A stretch of DNA of 40,786 nucleotides from Pseudomonadota bacterium (GCA_022545455.1 JACZQZ010000010.1:1-40786); one strand, 5' to 3'; positions 21,545-32,262 are shown, counted from the first letter of the stretch. Translations and numbers: made by a program. The notes: generated by a model from the letters alone, not told the origin.

Positions 21545-21762
21545 TACTCACTTTCACGATTTCGCGCACCATACGACGGTCTTGCGAGGTTTCCGGCTAG
21601 GAGCGCGGCGCGCCGTGATGGTGGAGCATCACAAGCGGCGCGCAACGACGCCGGGGGCCGCGGGGGCGTCCCCCGCATACCGTAGCCGGGGGGACACCCC
21701 CCTTGTTCCCCCGGGGGCCTCGCAAGACCGTCGTATGATACGCGAAATCGTGAAAGTGAGTA
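21545..21762. mobile_element. Second MITE-like element with long inverted repeats and TA duplication
   Basis: Inverted repeats at 21543-21589 and 21718-21764 match at 45 of 47 positions. TA occurs at both edges (21545-21546 and 21761-21762), with ends CTCACTTTCACGATTTCGCG in the left copy. The 128-bp centre is GC-rich, has its own short inverted segments and encodes nothing convincing. Like the 18727-18891 element it carries ATTTCGCG followed by CATA within the repeat, suggesting the same transposase superfamily. It lies between gap and the conserved unknown gene, nine bases from the latter's ATG. Confidence 0.8.
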
Positions 21763-21842
21763 CTTGCCTGCCACACCTTCCCGTGGGGCGAAATCACAAA
21801 GCGGAATCCGAAGACCCCGCCCGCGCACCGGCGAAGGCGCGC

Positions 21843-22850
<1,008 letters not shown>

Positions 22851-23175
22851 TCCATCCTCCGTGGCAATACAAGACGAGCGCCTGTATGATCGTGATGCAG
22901 GGTTCCGCCGGCCGTCACCGCGTTCCCAGTTGCATGCGGGCCGGCGCGATTTCCGTGCGCGGCAACATCGACCGATTGGCGGTTTCCGTCAATGGGATTT
23001 TTGCGCGGGCTGGTACCCTCTATCGCTCCATTACGATAGGATCGTCACGATAGGGATAGGATCGTCACGATAGGATCGTAGAGAGGACTTGGGGCAGGGA
23101 CCGCGGTTGACGCCTTTGCGGGCCAAGGCATATCCTATCCTGGGTCGGCGAGGGCGAAGTACGAAAAGCTTGGGG
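22851..23175. promoter_or_regulatory. Divergent gap / DUF4164-zapA spacer
   Basis: 325 bases between divergent start codons. The only strong structure is the 20-bp tandem repeat at 23035-23074. A GGAT-containing ribosome binding region for gap is adjacent to 22851. I did not find a confident -10/-35 pair. Confidence 0.4.
23035..23074. repeat. 20-bp tandem repeat, two exact copies
   Basis: GATAGGATCGTCACGATAGG occurs at 23035-23054 and again at 23055-23074, followed by a partial ATCG start of a third copy. Each copy contains the near-palindrome ATCGTCACGAT. With an exact two-turn period and a position about 100 bp before DUF4164-zapA and 185 bp before gap, it is a plausible operator pair, or just a small slippage duplication. 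Confidence 0.6.
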
Positions 23176-23406
23176 ATGGACACGAGCATTCAAAAACCGA
23201 CGCTCGTAGAGCGGGCGCAGAAGCAACTCGACGAGGCCGTGGCCCGGCTGGAGGCGGCGTTGGAGGAGCGCGCGGACGGAAGCCAACTCGCCGCGGAGTT
23301 GGCGGCGGTGCGCAGTCAGAACGCGGCCCTGAGGGAAGTCACCGAGGGCGTATCCGAGCGCCTGGACGGTGCCATCGACCGCATCAGGGCGGTGCTGGAG
23401 CGCTGA
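23176..23406 (+). CDS. DUF4164 family coiled-coil protein
   Basis: A 76-residue acidic helical protein, MDTSIQKPTLVERAQKQLDE followed by AVARLEAALEERADG, QNAALREVTEGVSERLDGAI and DRIRAVLER. The heptad-rich pattern and position directly upstream of zapA are typical of DUF4164, an alphaproteobacterial family. The frame is open upstream, but homology begins at the ATG at 23176. It ends four bases before zapA. A cell-division accessory role is suggested by linkage only. Confidence 0.82.
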   Translation: MDTSIQKPTLVERAQKQLDEAVARLEAALEERADGSQLAAELAAVRSQNAALREVTEGVSERLDGAIDRIRAVLER

Positions 23407-23410
23407 GCCC

Positions 23411-23758
23411 ATGGCGCAGGTCTCGGTCATCATCAACGGCCGCAAATACCAGGTCGCATGCGACGACGGCCAGGAGGCCCACCTGTCGCGGCTGGCCGAC
23501 TACGTGGACAAAAGAGTCGGCGAACTGGTGGCGGCGGTGGGCCAGGTGGGGGACGCGCGCCTGCTGGTGATGGCAACCCTGTTGATAGCCGACGAGCTGT
23601 CCGACGCATACGCCGAGTTGGAAGTGCTCAAGTCCGACGGTGCGGACGCCACCGAGCGCCTGGCGGCCGAGGAGAGCCTGGGGGGCACCATGGAAACCCT
23701 GGCCCGGCGCATCGTGGATGTCGCCGAGACCCTGGAGCAATCCGGCCACGCGCCTTAG
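23411..23758 (+). CDS. zapA: Cell division protein ZapA
   Basis: A 115-residue cytoplasmic FtsZ-bundling protein. MAQVSVIINGRKYQVACDDG and EAHLSRLADYVDKRVGEL form the N-terminal globular domain; MATLLIADELSDAYAELEVL begins the coiled-coil dimerisation helix. The ATG four bases after DUF4164 is chosen because the family always starts at this xVxVxIxG(K/R)xY strand. It is followed by the 6S RNA gene, the arrangement commonly seen with zapA and 5-FCL. Confidence 0.92.
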   Translation: MAQVSVIINGRKYQVACDDGQEAHLSRLADYVDKRVGELVAAVGQVGDARLLVMATLLIADELSDAYAELEVLKSDGADATERLAAEESLGGTMETLARRIVDVAETLEQSGHAP

Positions 23759-23813
23759 TGTCCGAATTAGTACCCGAAATTATGAACCTTGGTATAGGCC
23801 GGCCTCGCGGGGC

Positions 23814-23842
23814 ATGACAGGTCCCCAATAGCCTGCTAGATT
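23814..23842 (+). promoter_or_regulatory. Sigma-70 promoter of 6S RNA
   Basis: ATGACA at 23814-23819, 17 bases, TAGATT at 23837-23842. Transcription would begin near 23849-23851, exactly where the closing stem of the 6S RNA starts. Five of six -35 and four of six -10 positions match consensus. Confidence 0.6.
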
Positions 23843-23850
23843 CAAACGCA

Positions 23851-24021
23851 GGACGGTCGCTGCAGGGTGCGTGAGGCTAAAAATCCCTGGGGCCAACATT
23901 ACACTCTAGGGAGCTGTCCCTGTCGGGCCCGTGGGCTCGTTATTATGGCACCCACCTGCATAAGCAGGCCACAGAGGATCATGCGGCCAACGGCCATTGC
24001 GGCACCGTCCGAACGTTTTTT
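23851..24021 (+). ncRNA. ssrS: 6S RNA
   Basis: 6S RNA mimics an open promoter and sequesters sigma-70 RNA polymerase in stationary phase. GGACGGT (23851-23857) pairs with ACCGTCC (24004-24010) to close the molecule; ATCCCTGGGG (23883-23892) pairs approximately with CCACAGAGGAT (23969-23979). Between them are the conserved TAGGGAGCTGTCCCTG arm and TTATGGCACCCACCTGC, typical of alphaproteobacterial 6S RNA. A T-run at 24016-24021 ends it. The location between zapA and the 5-formyltetrahydrofolate cyclo-ligase gene is its classical site. Ends are accurate to perhaps ten bases. Confidence 0.85.
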
Positions 24022-24094
24022 CCAACCCGCCTTTCCCCGCCGCCGCTTGCCCCGGCGGGAATCGTGGGGCCGGCAGGAAACCCGAGAAATATCC

Positions 24095-24682
24095 ATGTCC
24101 CTCGACGACGAAAAGACCCGGCTGCGCGCGTTGGCGCGTCGACGCCGCTCCGCCGCGAATCAGGCCGCCGGGCCCGGCGCCGGCCAGGCGCTCCGCGACA
24201 ATTTCGTGGCGGCCATGGCGGCGATGGGCATTCCGGCGGGCGGCCAGGTGGCCGCCGGGTATCTGCCGATCAAGGGGGAAATGGATGCGCGCGTCCTGCT
24301 GTCCCATCTGCACGGCGAAGGTTTCGTCTGCGCCCTGCCGGTGGTCGGGGCGCCCGGTGCGGCGCTTGTATTCCGCCGCTGGGTTCCCGGCGCGCCGCTG
24401 GAAAAGGGACGATTCGGCACCCGCCATCCCGAACCGACGGAACCCGAGCTGAGGCCGGACGTGGTGCTTGCCCCGCTGCTCGCCTTCGATGCCCGGGGGT
24501 ATCGCCTGGGGTGGGGCGGCGGGTATTACGACCGCACCATCGAGGAGTTGCGCGGCAACGGGCCGCTGGTGGCGGTGGGGGTCGCATACGCCGCCCAGCA
24601 GGTGGACGCGGTGCCCCACTCCAGGCGGGATCAGCGCCTCGACTGGGTGGTCACCGAGGACGGGGCCGTACGGGTGGGATAG
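24095..24682 (+). CDS. 5-formyltetrahydrofolate cyclo-ligase
   Basis: A 195-residue ATP-dependent enzyme (5-FCL, MTHFS) converting 5-formyl-THF to 5,10-methenyl-THF, returning stored folate to one-carbon metabolism. Visible: KTRLRALARRRRSAAN (start helix), AAGYLPIKGEMDARVLL (folate/ATP region), FGTRHPEP, and GYRLGWGGGYYDRTIEEL, the family's strongest motif. Although the frame is open into the 6S RNA, the ATG at 24095 gives the family N-terminus. Its stop lies seven bases before the YmdB-like gene, implying co-transcription. Confidence 0.93.
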   Translation: MSLDDEKTRLRALARRRRSAANQAAGPGAGQALRDNFVAAMAAMGIPAGGQVAAGYLPIKGEMDARVLLSHLHGEGFVCALPVVGAPGAALVFRRWVPGAPLEKGRFGTRHPEPTEPELRPDVVLAPLLAFDARGYRLGWGGGYYDRTIEELRGNGPLVAVGVAYAAQQVDAVPHSRRDQRLDWVVTEDGAVRVG

Positions 24683-24689
24683 GCCGGCC

Positions 24690-25502
24690 ATGAAGGTATT
24701 GTTTTGCGGCGACGTGGTCGGCAAAGCCGGCCGCAAGGCGATCCTGGACAACGTTCCCAACCTGCGGGAACGCCTGGGTCTCGACTTCGTCATCGTCAAC
24801 GGCGAGAACGCCGCCCATGGTTTCGGCATCACCGAGGGTATCTGCAAGGCTTTCTACGAGGTCGGAGTCGACGTCGTCACCACGGGCAACCATGTCTGGG
24901 CCCAACGCGCCATCATCGACTACATCGATGGCGATCCGCGTCTGCTCAGGCCCCTGAATTACCCCGAGGGCACGCCGGGCCGCGGAGTCAACGTCTTCGA
25001 CGCGCCCGACGGACGCAGGGTCATGGTGATCCACCCCATGGGCCGCTTGTTCATGGATGCCCTGGACGATCCCTTCGTCGCCGTCGAGGGGGCGCTGGCC
25101 AACCACCGCCTCGGCGCCTCGGTGGACTGCATCATCGTCGACATCCACGCCGAGGCGACGAGCGAGAAAATGGCCATGGGCCACACCCTGGACGGGCGCG
25201 TTTCCATGGTCGTCGGCAGCCACAGCCACGTGCCCACGGCCGACACCCAGATCCTGCCCGGCGGGACCGCCTACCAGAGCGACGCGGGAATGTGCGGCGA
25301 CTACGATTCGGTCATCGGCATGATCAAGGAAACGGCGGTGGCGCGCTTCACCCAAAAGTTGCCCACGGCGCGCCTCGAGCCCGCCGAGGGCGAACCCACC
25401 CTGTGCGCCGTGTACCTGGAAACCGACGAGAAAACCGGCCTTGCCCGCCACGTGAGCCCCTTGCGAATCGGCGGCCGCCTGACCGAGCACTGGCCGGTTT
25501 GA
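24690..25502 (+). CDS. YmdB-like metallophosphoesterase (TIGR00282 family)
   Basis: A 270-residue metal-dependent phosphoesterase; the Bacillus YmdB homologue hydrolyses cyclic nucleotides. Metal ligands: CGDVVGKAGRKA (Asp9), VIVNGENAAHGFG (Asn, Glu), TTGNHVWA (Asn, His), VDIHAEATSEK, and GSHSHVPTAD (His-x-His). The C-terminus has TAYQSDAGMCGDYDSVIGM. Length is standard. It follows 5-FCL by seven bases. The biological role in alphaproteobacteria is not known; cyclic-nucleotide turnover could be relevant because a membrane cyclase gene lies in the same window, but no linkage is shown. Confidence 0.9.
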   Translation: MKVLFCGDVVGKAGRKAILDNVPNLRERLGLDFVIVNGENAAHGFGITEGICKAFYEVGVDVVTTGNHVWAQRAIIDYIDGDPRLLRPLNYPEGTPGRGVNVFDAPDGRRVMVIHPMGRLFMDALDDPFVAVEGALANHRLGASVDCIIVDIHAEATSEKMAMGHTLDGRVSMVVGSHSHVPTADTQILPGGTAYQSDAGMCGDYDSVIGMIKETAVARFTQKLPTARLEPAEGEPTLCAVYLETDEKTGLARHVSPLRIGGRLTEHWPV

Positions 25503-25534
25503 TCGGCGGGCGGACGGGAATGGGAGCCGCGAGT

Positions 25535-25566
25535 CCGGACCGCTCGGCGACGGTCCGGCCGTCTTT
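25535..25566 (+). terminator. Hairpin terminator after the phosphoesterase gene
   Basis: CCGGACCG (25535-25542) and CGGTCCGG (25551-25558) pair perfectly around an 8-base loop, followed by CCGTCTTT. The T-tract is short, so termination may be partial. It separates the zapA-5-FCL-ymdB group from yebC. Confidence 0.55.
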
Positions 25567-25709
25567 AACCATTCCGCAACCCTTCCGCCCAATTCTTGCC
25601 ATATTGATTTGCTAACTGAACAGTCGCCGTTCGTGCGCCCTACCGCTATATTTGGTACCGTCGTGCGACCTGACATACCCTATCGTCCTATCGGACAATG
25701 TGGCGAGCT

Positions 25710-26459
25710 ATGGCCGGTCATTCCCAGTTCAAGAACATCATGTACCGGAAGGGGGCCCAGGACGCCAAACGCGCCAAGCTCTTCACCAAAATCATCCGCG
25801 AATTGACGGTGGCCGCAAGGTCCGGCCTCGCCGATCCCGCCATGAATCCCAGGCTGCGTGGGGCCATCGCCGTGGCCCGGGCCGCCAACATGCCCAAGGA
25901 CAACATCGAGCGCGCCATCAAGCGCGGGGCAGGGGGCGAAGAGGGCACCGCCTTCGAGGAGATTCGGTACGAAGGGTACGGACCCTGCGGCGTCGCCATC
26001 ATCGTCGAGGCGCTGACCGACAACCGCAACCGGACGGCGTCGGAGGTTCGCGCCGCCTTTTCCAGACATGGCGGAAATTTGGCCGAATCGGGCAGCGTCA
26101 GCTTCATGTTCGAGCGCATCGGCCTGATCCGCTACAAGGCGGACGCGGCCAGCGCCGACGACATGTTCGAGGTGGCGTTGGAGGCGGGGGCCGAAGACGT
26201 CGACTCCGCCGAAGGGGGCCATCAGATCACCTGCCGCCCCGACGACCTGAGCGTCGTGCGCGACGCCCTGGAGAACCGGTTCGGTCCGGCCATTTCGGCG
26301 GCCCTCGACTGGAAGCCGCGGAACACCGTGCCGGTGGACGAGGGATCCGCCGAGACCCTATTCCAGCTGTTGGACCTGCTTGACGACAACGACGATGTCC
26401 AAAGGGTGGCCGCCAATTTCGAGGTCGCCGACGACGTCATGAATCGGCTCGGCGCGTGA
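25710..26459 (+). CDS. yebC: YebC/PmpR-family protein (TACO1-like)
   Basis: A 249-residue cytoplasmic protein of the YebC family, recently linked to relief of ribosome stalling on proline-rich stretches and in some species to transcription control. It starts [20 protein letters not shown], contains [20 protein letters not shown] with [10 protein letters not shown], the [20 protein letters not shown] strand, [20 protein letters not shown] with [12 protein letters not shown], and the C-terminal [20 protein letters not shown]. The ATG at 25710 is chosen because all family members begin MAGHS. It precedes ruvC by 37 bases, the classical yebC-ruvCAB arrangement. Confidence 0.96.
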   Translation: MAGHSQFKNIMYRKGAQDAKRAKLFTKIIRELTVAARSGLADPAMNPRLRGAIAVARAANMPKDNIERAIKRGAGGEEGTAFEEIRYEGYGPCGVAIIVEALTDNRNRTASEVRAAFSRHGGNLAESGSVSFMFERIGLIRYKADAASADDMFEVALEAGAEDVDSAEGGHQITCRPDDLSVVRDALENRFGPAISAALDWKPRNTVPVDEGSAETLFQLLDLLDDNDDVQRVAANFEVADDVMNRLGA

Positions 26460-26496
26460 GCGGCGCCGGGGCGGGGATACGGGAGTACACGGACCC

Positions 26497-27018
26497 ATGA
26501 GATTGATCGGACTGGATCCGGGCCTGCGCAACACCGGATGGGGTGTCATCGACGTCACCGACAACCGGCTCAGCCACGTCGCCCACGGCGTCGTCAGCAC
26601 GGAGGCCCGGCTGTCCCTGGCCGAACGGCTGGTGCAGCTGGAGGAAGGCCTGGCGGCGGTCATCGAACGCTTCGCGCCCGTGGAAGCGGCGGTCGAGGAA
26701 ACCTTCGTCAACCGGAACCCCGGTTCCACCCTGAAGCTGGGACAGGCGCGGGGCATCGCGCTTCTGGTTCCGGCCCGCGCCGGCCTGGCGGTGGCGGAGT
26801 ATCCTCCCAACGTGATCAAGAAGACGGTGGTGGGCAGCGGTCACGCCGCCAAGGAGCAGATCCAGATGATGGTGCGTACCTTGCTTCCGGGCTGTGCCAT
26901 AACCGACGCGGACGCGGCGGACGCCCTGGCGGTGGCCATATGCCACGCCCATCACCGGAGCGCACGCATGATGATCGCGCGATCGGCCGCGGGAGTTGGG
27001 GCGGAGGCGCTCAGGTGA
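26497..27018 (+). CDS. ruvC: Holliday junction resolvase RuvC
   Basis: A 173-residue dimeric endonuclease that cuts four-way junctions. RNase H-like fold with acidic residues Asp7 ([14 protein letters not shown]), Glu67 ([12 protein letters not shown]), Asp139 and Asp142 ([14 protein letters not shown]). [13 protein letters not shown] is the conserved DNA-contact region. The stop overlaps the ruvA start by four bases. Confidence 0.97.
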   Translation: MRLIGLDPGLRNTGWGVIDVTDNRLSHVAHGVVSTEARLSLAERLVQLEEGLAAVIERFAPVEAAVEETFVNRNPGSTLKLGQARGIALLVPARAGLAVAEYPPNVIKKTVVGSGHAAKEQIQMMVRTLLPGCAITDADAADALAVAICHAHHRSARMMIARSAAGVGAEALR

Positions 27019-27638
27019 TCGCCAAACTCGCGGGCATCGTCGATTCCCAGGGCGAGGACTGGGCCGTCATCGACGTCTCCGGCGTCGGATACCGGGTGTT
27101 CTGTTCCGGGCGCACGCTCGGCCGTATGACCGTCGGCGAGGCGGTCACCGTGCTCGTCGAAACCCATGTCCGCGAAGACCACATCCACCTGTACGGGTTC
27201 GCCGACGCCATGGAACGCGACTGGTTCCGCCTGTTGACCACGGTGCAGGGGGTCGGCGCCAAGGTCGGGTTGGGCATCCTCACGGCCCTGAGCGCGGACG
27301 CGTTGGTGCGGTCGATCGCCGCCCAGGACCGGGCCGCCATCAGGCAGGCCTCCGGCGTCGGGGCCAAGCTGGCGGGCCGTATCCTGAGCGAGCTCAAGGA
27401 CAAGGTCGGCGCCCTCGCCCTCGGTCCGCTGGCGGCGTCGCCCGGCGCCGGCGCCGGGAGTGGCCTGCGCGGTCCCGCCGCCGACGCCGTGTCGGCCCTG
27501 GTCAACCTGGGCTACACCCCGTCCGAGGCGCTGGGGGCGGTGTCCCAGGCGGGCGGCAGGTTGGGATCGGAGGCCCCGGTGGAAGCGTTGATCCAGGGCG
27601 GGTTGGTGCAGTTGGGTGCCAGCGAGCAAAGCCGATGA
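27015..27638 (+). CDS. ruvA: Holliday junction DNA helicase subunit RuvA
   Basis: A 207-residue tetrameric junction-binding protein. The OB domain starts with a GTG codon read as [20 protein letters not shown], and has VGYRVFCSG and [12 protein letters not shown]; the two helix-hairpin-helix motifs are [16 protein letters not shown] and [20 protein letters not shown]; the flexible linker and domain III ([20 protein letters not shown]) contact RuvB. GTG is chosen because it overlaps the ruvC TGA and gives the family N-terminus. Overlaps ruvB by ATGA. Confidence 0.96.
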   Translation: MIAKLAGIVDSQGEDWAVIDVSGVGYRVFCSGRTLGRMTVGEAVTVLVETHVREDHIHLYGFADAMERDWFRLLTTVQGVGAKVGLGILTALSADALVRSIAAQDRAAIRQASGVGAKLAGRILSELKDKVGALALGPLAASPGAGAGSGLRGPAADAVSALVNLGYTPSEALGAVSQAGGRLGSEAPVEALIQGGLVQLGASEQSR

Positions 27639-28681
27639 CGGAGGACCGCGTCATTGCCCGCGACCGGACCGAGGGCGATCCGCCCGAGGCCGGGCTGCGC
27701 CCGCGGACCCTGGACGACTTCGTCGGCCAGGTCCAGGTGTGCGAAAACGTGCGGGTTTTCGTCACCGCCGCCCGCGCCCGGGGCGAGGCGCTCGATCATG
27801 TGCTGTTGTACGGGCCGCCGGGCCTGGGCAAGACAACGCTGGCTCAAATCGTGGCCCGCGAACTGGGGGTCGGTTTTCGCGCCACGGCCGGGCCGGTGAT
27901 CGCCAGACCGGGGGACCTGGCGGCGATCCTGACCAACCTGCAACCCCAGGACGTCCTTTTCATCGACGAGATCCACCGCTTGAGTCCGGTGGTCGAGGAG
28001 GTCCTGTACCCGGCCATGGAGGACTTCCAGCTCGACCTGGTCATCGGCACGGGTCCCGCCGCCCGGTCCGTGCGCATCGATCTGCCGCCGTTCACGCTGA
28101 TCGGCGCCACCACGCGCACCGGGCTGATCACCTCGCCGCTCAGGGAGCGCTTCGGGATTCCCCTGCGTCTGGTGTTTTACGAGGCCGAGGAGTTGGAGAA
28201 AATCGTGCGCCGGGGGGCCCGGCTTTTGGACATGGAACTCACCGCGGACGGGGCCGCCGAGATCGCCCGCCGGTCGCGGGGAACGCCCCGGGTGGCGGGT
28301 CGGCTGCTCAGACGGGTGCGCGACTTCGCGGCGGTCGAGGGCGCCACGCCGGTCGACGCCGCCGCCGCCGACGCGGCGCTGAAGCGTCTCGAGGTTGACC
28401 AGAACGGGCTCGACGCCATGGACCGCCGCTATCTGCGCTGTATCGCCGACAACTACGGCGGCGGGCCGGTGGGCGTGGAGACGCTGGCGGCGGCGCTTTC
28501 GGAGGAACGCGACACCATCGAAGAGGTGATCGAACCCTATCTCATCCAGCAGGGATTCCTGTTGCGCACCCCGCGGGGCCGCGCCTTGGGCGAGCCCGCC
28601 TACCGGTACCTGGGCCTGGCCGTGCCGGCCTCGGCGGCCCAGCTCGAGCTGGTCGCGGCGGCGGAGGGCGGAGATGAATGA
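27635..28681 (+). CDS. ruvB: Holliday junction branch-migration ATPase RuvB
   Basis: A 348-residue hexameric AAA+ motor that drives branch migration with RuvA. Walker [12 protein letters not shown] at 60-70, Walker [10 protein letters not shown], sensor 1 [18 protein letters not shown] with the arginine finger, sensor 2 in [20 protein letters not shown], and a C-terminal winged helix ([20 protein letters not shown] with [13 protein letters not shown]). Complete and of normal length. tolQ follows 108 bp downstream; the ybgC thioesterase gene usually found between them is missing. Confidence 0.97.
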   Translation: MTEDRVIARDRTEGDPPEAGLRPRTLDDFVGQVQVCENVRVFVTAARARGEALDHVLLYGPPGLGKTTLAQIVARELGVGFRATAGPVIARPGDLAAILTNLQPQDVLFIDEIHRLSPVVEEVLYPAMEDFQLDLVIGTGPAARSVRIDLPPFTLIGATTRTGLITSPLRERFGIPLRLVFYEAEELEKIVRRGARLLDMELTADGAAEIARRSRGTPRVAGRLLRRVRDFAAVEGATPVDAAAADAALKRLEVDQNGLDAMDRRYLRCIADNYGGGPVGVETLAAALSEERDTIEEVIEPYLIQQGFLLRTPRGRALGEPAYRYLGLAVPASAAQLELVAAAEGGDE

Positions 28682-28789
28682 GCCGGCGGGCACATGGCGC
28701 GGCCCGGTGGGCGCGGGCGATCGGCCTCTCCGACCGCCCTTGCCGGCTTTCCGCGAGGACTTTTGACCATGAATGAAGGGGGCTGAACC
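28682..28789. other. ruvB-tolQ spacer lacking ybgC
   Basis: 108 bases where many relatives carry the acyl-CoA thioesterase gene ybgC. A 30-codon frame starts with an ATG at 28675 (overlapping the ruvB stop as ATGA) and reads [16 protein letters not shown] and on to a TGA near 28767. Its start position and MNEPAGTW opening recall a YbgC N-terminus, but no thioesterase motif follows. AAGGGGGC at 28777-28784 serves tolQ. Confidence 0.45.
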
Positions 28790-29521
28790 ATGGAAACCAC
28801 CATCGTTGAAGCCGCCGCGCTGGGCGGCTCCGTCGCCGACCTCGACTTTTCCATATTGGCCCTGTTCCTCAGGGCCGACGTGGTGGTCAAGGCCGTCATT
28901 GTTCTATTGTTTTTCGCGTCGATCTGGTGCTGGGCGATCATCTTCGAGAAAGTCCTGGGGCTGCGCCGCCTCAACGCCCGGGCCTCCGAATTCGAATCCG
29001 CGTTCTGGTCTGGCTCGTCCCTGGACGAGCTGTACGACCGTATCGGCGCCCGGCCCGGCGACCCCATGTCCGCGGTTTTCGTCACCGCCATGCAGGAGTG
29101 GCGACGCTCCCTCGCCAAGGGACTGACCCAAAACGAAAGCGCGCGCGCCAGCCTGCAGGAGCGCATTGAGCGGGTCATGCAGATTGCCACGGTGCGCGAG
29201 TTGGACCGCGCCGAACGCAACATGACCTTCCTTGCCTCCACCGGGGCGACGGCGCCGTTCATCGGACTGTTCGGCACGGTGTGGGGGATCATGAACAGCT
29301 TTCAATCCATCGCGCTGTCGAAGAACACCAGTCTGGTGGTGGTCGCGCCCGGCATCGCCGAGGCGCTGTTCGCCACGGCGCTCGGACTGCTGGCGGCGAT
29401 TCCGGCGGTGGTGGCGTATAACAAGCTGTCCAAGGACCTGACCCGCTACGCCGAGCGCCTGGACAGCTTCGCCGGCGAGTTTTCCGCAATCCTGTCGCGC
29501 CAGATGGAAGAGAAGCACTGA
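28790..29521 (+). CDS. tolQ: Tol-Pal system channel subunit TolQ
   Basis: A 243-residue inner-membrane protein; with TolR it harvests the proton gradient to energise TolA. Three helices: about 38-58 (IVLLFFASIWCWAIIFEKVL), 140-165 (STGATAPFIGLFGTVWGIMN) and 180-205 (GIAEALFATALGLLAAIPAV). The GLFGTVWGIM and ATALGLLAAIP motifs line the channel. Stop and tolR start are two bases apart. Compared with the 380-residue MotA-like protein elsewhere in the window, TolQ lacks the long C-terminal tail. Confidence 0.96.
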   Translation: METTIVEAAALGGSVADLDFSILALFLRADVVVKAVIVLLFFASIWCWAIIFEKVLGLRRLNARASEFESAFWSGSSLDELYDRIGARPGDPMSAVFVTAMQEWRRSLAKGLTQNESARASLQERIERVMQIATVRELDRAERNMTFLASTGATAPFIGLFGTVWGIMNSFQSIALSKNTSLVVVAPGIAEALFATALGLLAAIPAVVAYNKLSKDLTRYAERLDSFAGEFSAILSRQMEEKH

Positions 29522-29523
29522 TC

Positions 29524-30000
<477 letters not shown>

Positions 30001-30001
30001 A

Positions 30002-30910
30002 ATGGTCATGCCCAGGGGCATCGTCTATTCCGTCCTTTTCCATGCCGTGGTGTTGACCGCCGGCTATTACGGCATGCCGGCGCTGCGCCGGTTGCCGCCG
30101 GTGATGGATGCCCCCATCGTCGTCGAATTGGTGACCGTGGCCGAGTTGACGAACGCGCCGCCGCCGGAGGCCAAGCCCGAGCCCAAGCCCGAACCCAAGC
30201 CCGCAAAGGCCGAACCGCCACCGCCGCCGCCTGAGCCCGCGAAGGCCGAGCCGCCACCGCCGCCGCCCGAGCCCGAGGTGGCCGCCTTGCCGCCGCCGCC
30301 CGAGGAGCAACCGAAGGCGAAACCCGAGCCCAAGCCGAAGCCCAAGCCCAAACCGAAGGCCAAGCCCAAACCGAAGGCCAAGGCCAAGGCGCCGCCCAGG
30401 CTTGCCAAGGTCAAGCCGCGGCGCAAGCCAAGGCCGCCGGATGTCTTTGCCTCGGTCCTGAAGACGGTGGAGGACCTGAAGCCGCGTCCGCCCAAGCCGA
30501 AGGAAAAAACCGAGAAGAAGAAAAAGGCCGAGGAGTCTTTCGAGGCGCAGGTCGCCAAGGCCTTGCAATCGCAAGCGCGCCGGCACGATGCCGACCGCCC
30601 GATCACGATCAGCGAAATCGACCTGGTGCGCCGGCAGATCGCGCAATGCTGGAACCTCCAGGCAGGCGCCAAGGAGGCGGAGAATCTGATCATCGAAATC
30701 TCCGTCGCCATGAACCCCGACGGCACCGTGCGCCACGCGCGAATCCAGAATAAGGACCGCGTGGCGGGCGACCCCTTCTTCCGCGCCGCCGCGGAAAGCG
30801 CGTTGCGGGCGGTGTTGAATCCCCGCTGCCAACCGTTCAAGCTGCCGCGGGACAGGTATGCTCGTTGGCAGACGATGGCGTTGATCTTTGATCCCAAGGA
30901 GATGTTTTAG
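30002..30910 (+). CDS. tolA: TolA envelope-spanning protein
   Basis: A 302-residue protein linking the TolQR motor to Pal at the outer membrane. One N-terminal membrane helix (about 8-28), then a long Pro/Lys/Glu region (about 52-175) that includes two copies of [12 protein letters not shown] and a run of PKPK, and a C-terminal TonB/TolA-like domain: [60 protein letters not shown]. Polyproline stretches make it a likely client of EF-P, also encoded here. Confidence 0.93.
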   Translation: MVMPRGIVYSVLFHAVVLTAGYYGMPALRRLPPVMDAPIVVELVTVAELTNAPPPEAKPEPKPEPKPAKAEPPPPPPEPAKAEPPPPPPEPEVAALPPPPEEQPKAKPEPKPKPKPKPKAKPKPKAKAKAPPRLAKVKPRRKPRPPDVFASVLKTVEDLKPRPPKPKEKTEKKKKAEESFEAQVAKALQSQARRHDADRPITISEIDLVRRQIAQCWNLQAGAKEAENLIIEISVAMNPDGTVRHARIQNKDRVAGDPFFRAAAESALRAVLNPRCQPFKLPRDRYARWQTMALIFDPKEMF

Positions 30911-30912
30911 GC

Positions 30913-32262
30913 ATGATGGATGGAACCCCACCCCTTTCGAAGGCCGGCTGGATCCCCATCCTTGCCGTCATATTCGTGCTTGGCGGGTCGTGGTCCGCGT
31001 CGGCGGAGCTCAGGATCGACATCACCCGCGGCACGGTCGAGCCGCTGCCCATCGCGGTGACCGATTTCCTCGGCTCCGCCGAGGACGAGACCCGGTACGG
31101 GCGGGACATCGCCAGTGTCGTGGCCGCCGATCTTGAACGCTCGGGTCTGTTCCGTCCCATCGACTCGCGCGCCTTCGTCCAGACCGGCCGCGCGCTCAGC
31201 GCCCTTCCCCGCTTCGCCGACTGGCGGGTGATCAACGCCCAGGCCCTGGTCCAGGGGCGCACCCAGATCGTCGAGGACGGGCGGCTGCGCGTGGAGTTCC
31301 GGCTGTGGGACGTGTTTGCCGAGCAGCAGATGGTGGGATTCGAATACCACACGGCGCCCAACGGCTGGCGCCGCGTCGCCCACATTATCGCCGATGCGAT
31401 CTTCAAGCGGGTGACCGGCGAAGAAGGCTATTTCGACACCCGCATCGTCTACATCGCCGAAACGGGGCCCCAGGACCGGCGGATCAAGCGGCTGGCCATC
31501 ATGGACCAGGACGGGGCAAACCACCGCTTCCTCACCGACGGCGACACGCTTGTGCTGACGCCCCGGTTTTCGCCGACCCTGCAGGAGATCATCTATCTCT
31601 CCTATTACGGCGGCGTGCCGCGCGTTTATATCTTCAACATCGACACCGGCCGCCAGGAGATCGTCGGCGACTTTCCGGGCATGACGTTTGCGCCGCGCTT
31701 TTCCGCCGACGGCAAGGCGGTCATCATGAGCATGGCCAAGGACGGAAACTCCGAGATCTACACCTTGGACCTGAGCACCCGTGCCGTGAAGCGGCTGACC
31801 TTTCATTCGGCCATCGACACCTCTCCCAGCTACGACAGCGATTCGGGCAGGGTGGTGTTCAACTCCGACCGCGGCGGCACGCAGCAGCTCTATGTGATGG
31901 ACAGGGACGGGAGCAACGTCAGGCGAATCAGCTTCGGCCAGGGACGGTACGCCACGCCCGTATGGTCACCGCGCGGCGACCTGATCGCCTTTACCAAGAT
32001 CTATAAAGGACGGTTCTTCATCGGCGTCATGCGCACCGACGGCAGCGGCGAACGACTGCTCGCCGAGGACTTCCTGGTCGAGGCGCCTACCTGGGCGCCC
32101 AACGGGCGGGTGTTGATGTTCTTCCGCCAAGAACCTTCGGACACCAAAGGGGGCGGCGGCCGGTCGCGGCTCTACTCCATCGACCTGACCGGGTACAACG
32201 AGCGTGAAATCGTCACCCCGTTGGACGCATCGGACCCGGCGTGGTCGCCCTTGATTCCGTAG
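30913..32262 (+). CDS. tolB: Tol-Pal system protein TolB
   Basis: A 449-residue periplasmic protein that binds Pal and is released by TolA action. A signal peptide (to about SWSASAE) precedes an N-terminal alpha/beta domain ([34 protein letters not shown]) and a beta-propeller with repeated blades: [92 protein letters not shown]. Two bases after tolA; a second ATG at 30916 is possible. Confidence 0.96.
   Translation: MMDGTPPLSKAGWIPILAVIFVLGGSWSASAELRIDITRGTVEPLPIAVTDFLGSAEDETRYGRDIASVVAADLERSGLFRPIDSRAFVQTGRALSALPRFADWRVINAQALVQGRTQIVEDGRLRVEFRLWDVFAEQQMVGFEYHTAPNGWRRVAHIIADAIFKRVTGEEGYFDTRIVYIAETGPQDRRIKRLAIMDQDGANHRFLTDGDTLVLTPRFSPTLQEIIYLSYYGGVPRVYIFNIDTGRQEIVGDFPGMTFAPRFSADGKAVIMSMAKDGNSEIYTLDLSTRAVKRLTFHSAIDTSPSYDSDSGRVVFNSDRGGTQQLYVMDRDGSNVRRISFGQGRYATPVWSPRGDLIAFTKIYKGRFFIGVMRTDGSGERLLAEDFLVEAPTWAPNGRVLMFFRQEPSDTKGGGGRSRLYSIDLTGYNEREIVTPLDASDPAWSPLIP

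Noticed and set aside
25618-25632. GAAC-N7-GTTC upstream of yebC-ruvCAB as an SOS (LexA) box
   Set aside because: The alphaproteobacterial LexA site is a direct repeat (GTTC-N7-GTTC or its complement GAAC-N7-GAAC). Here the halves are inverted, so despite the tempting position before a DNA-repair operon it does not match.
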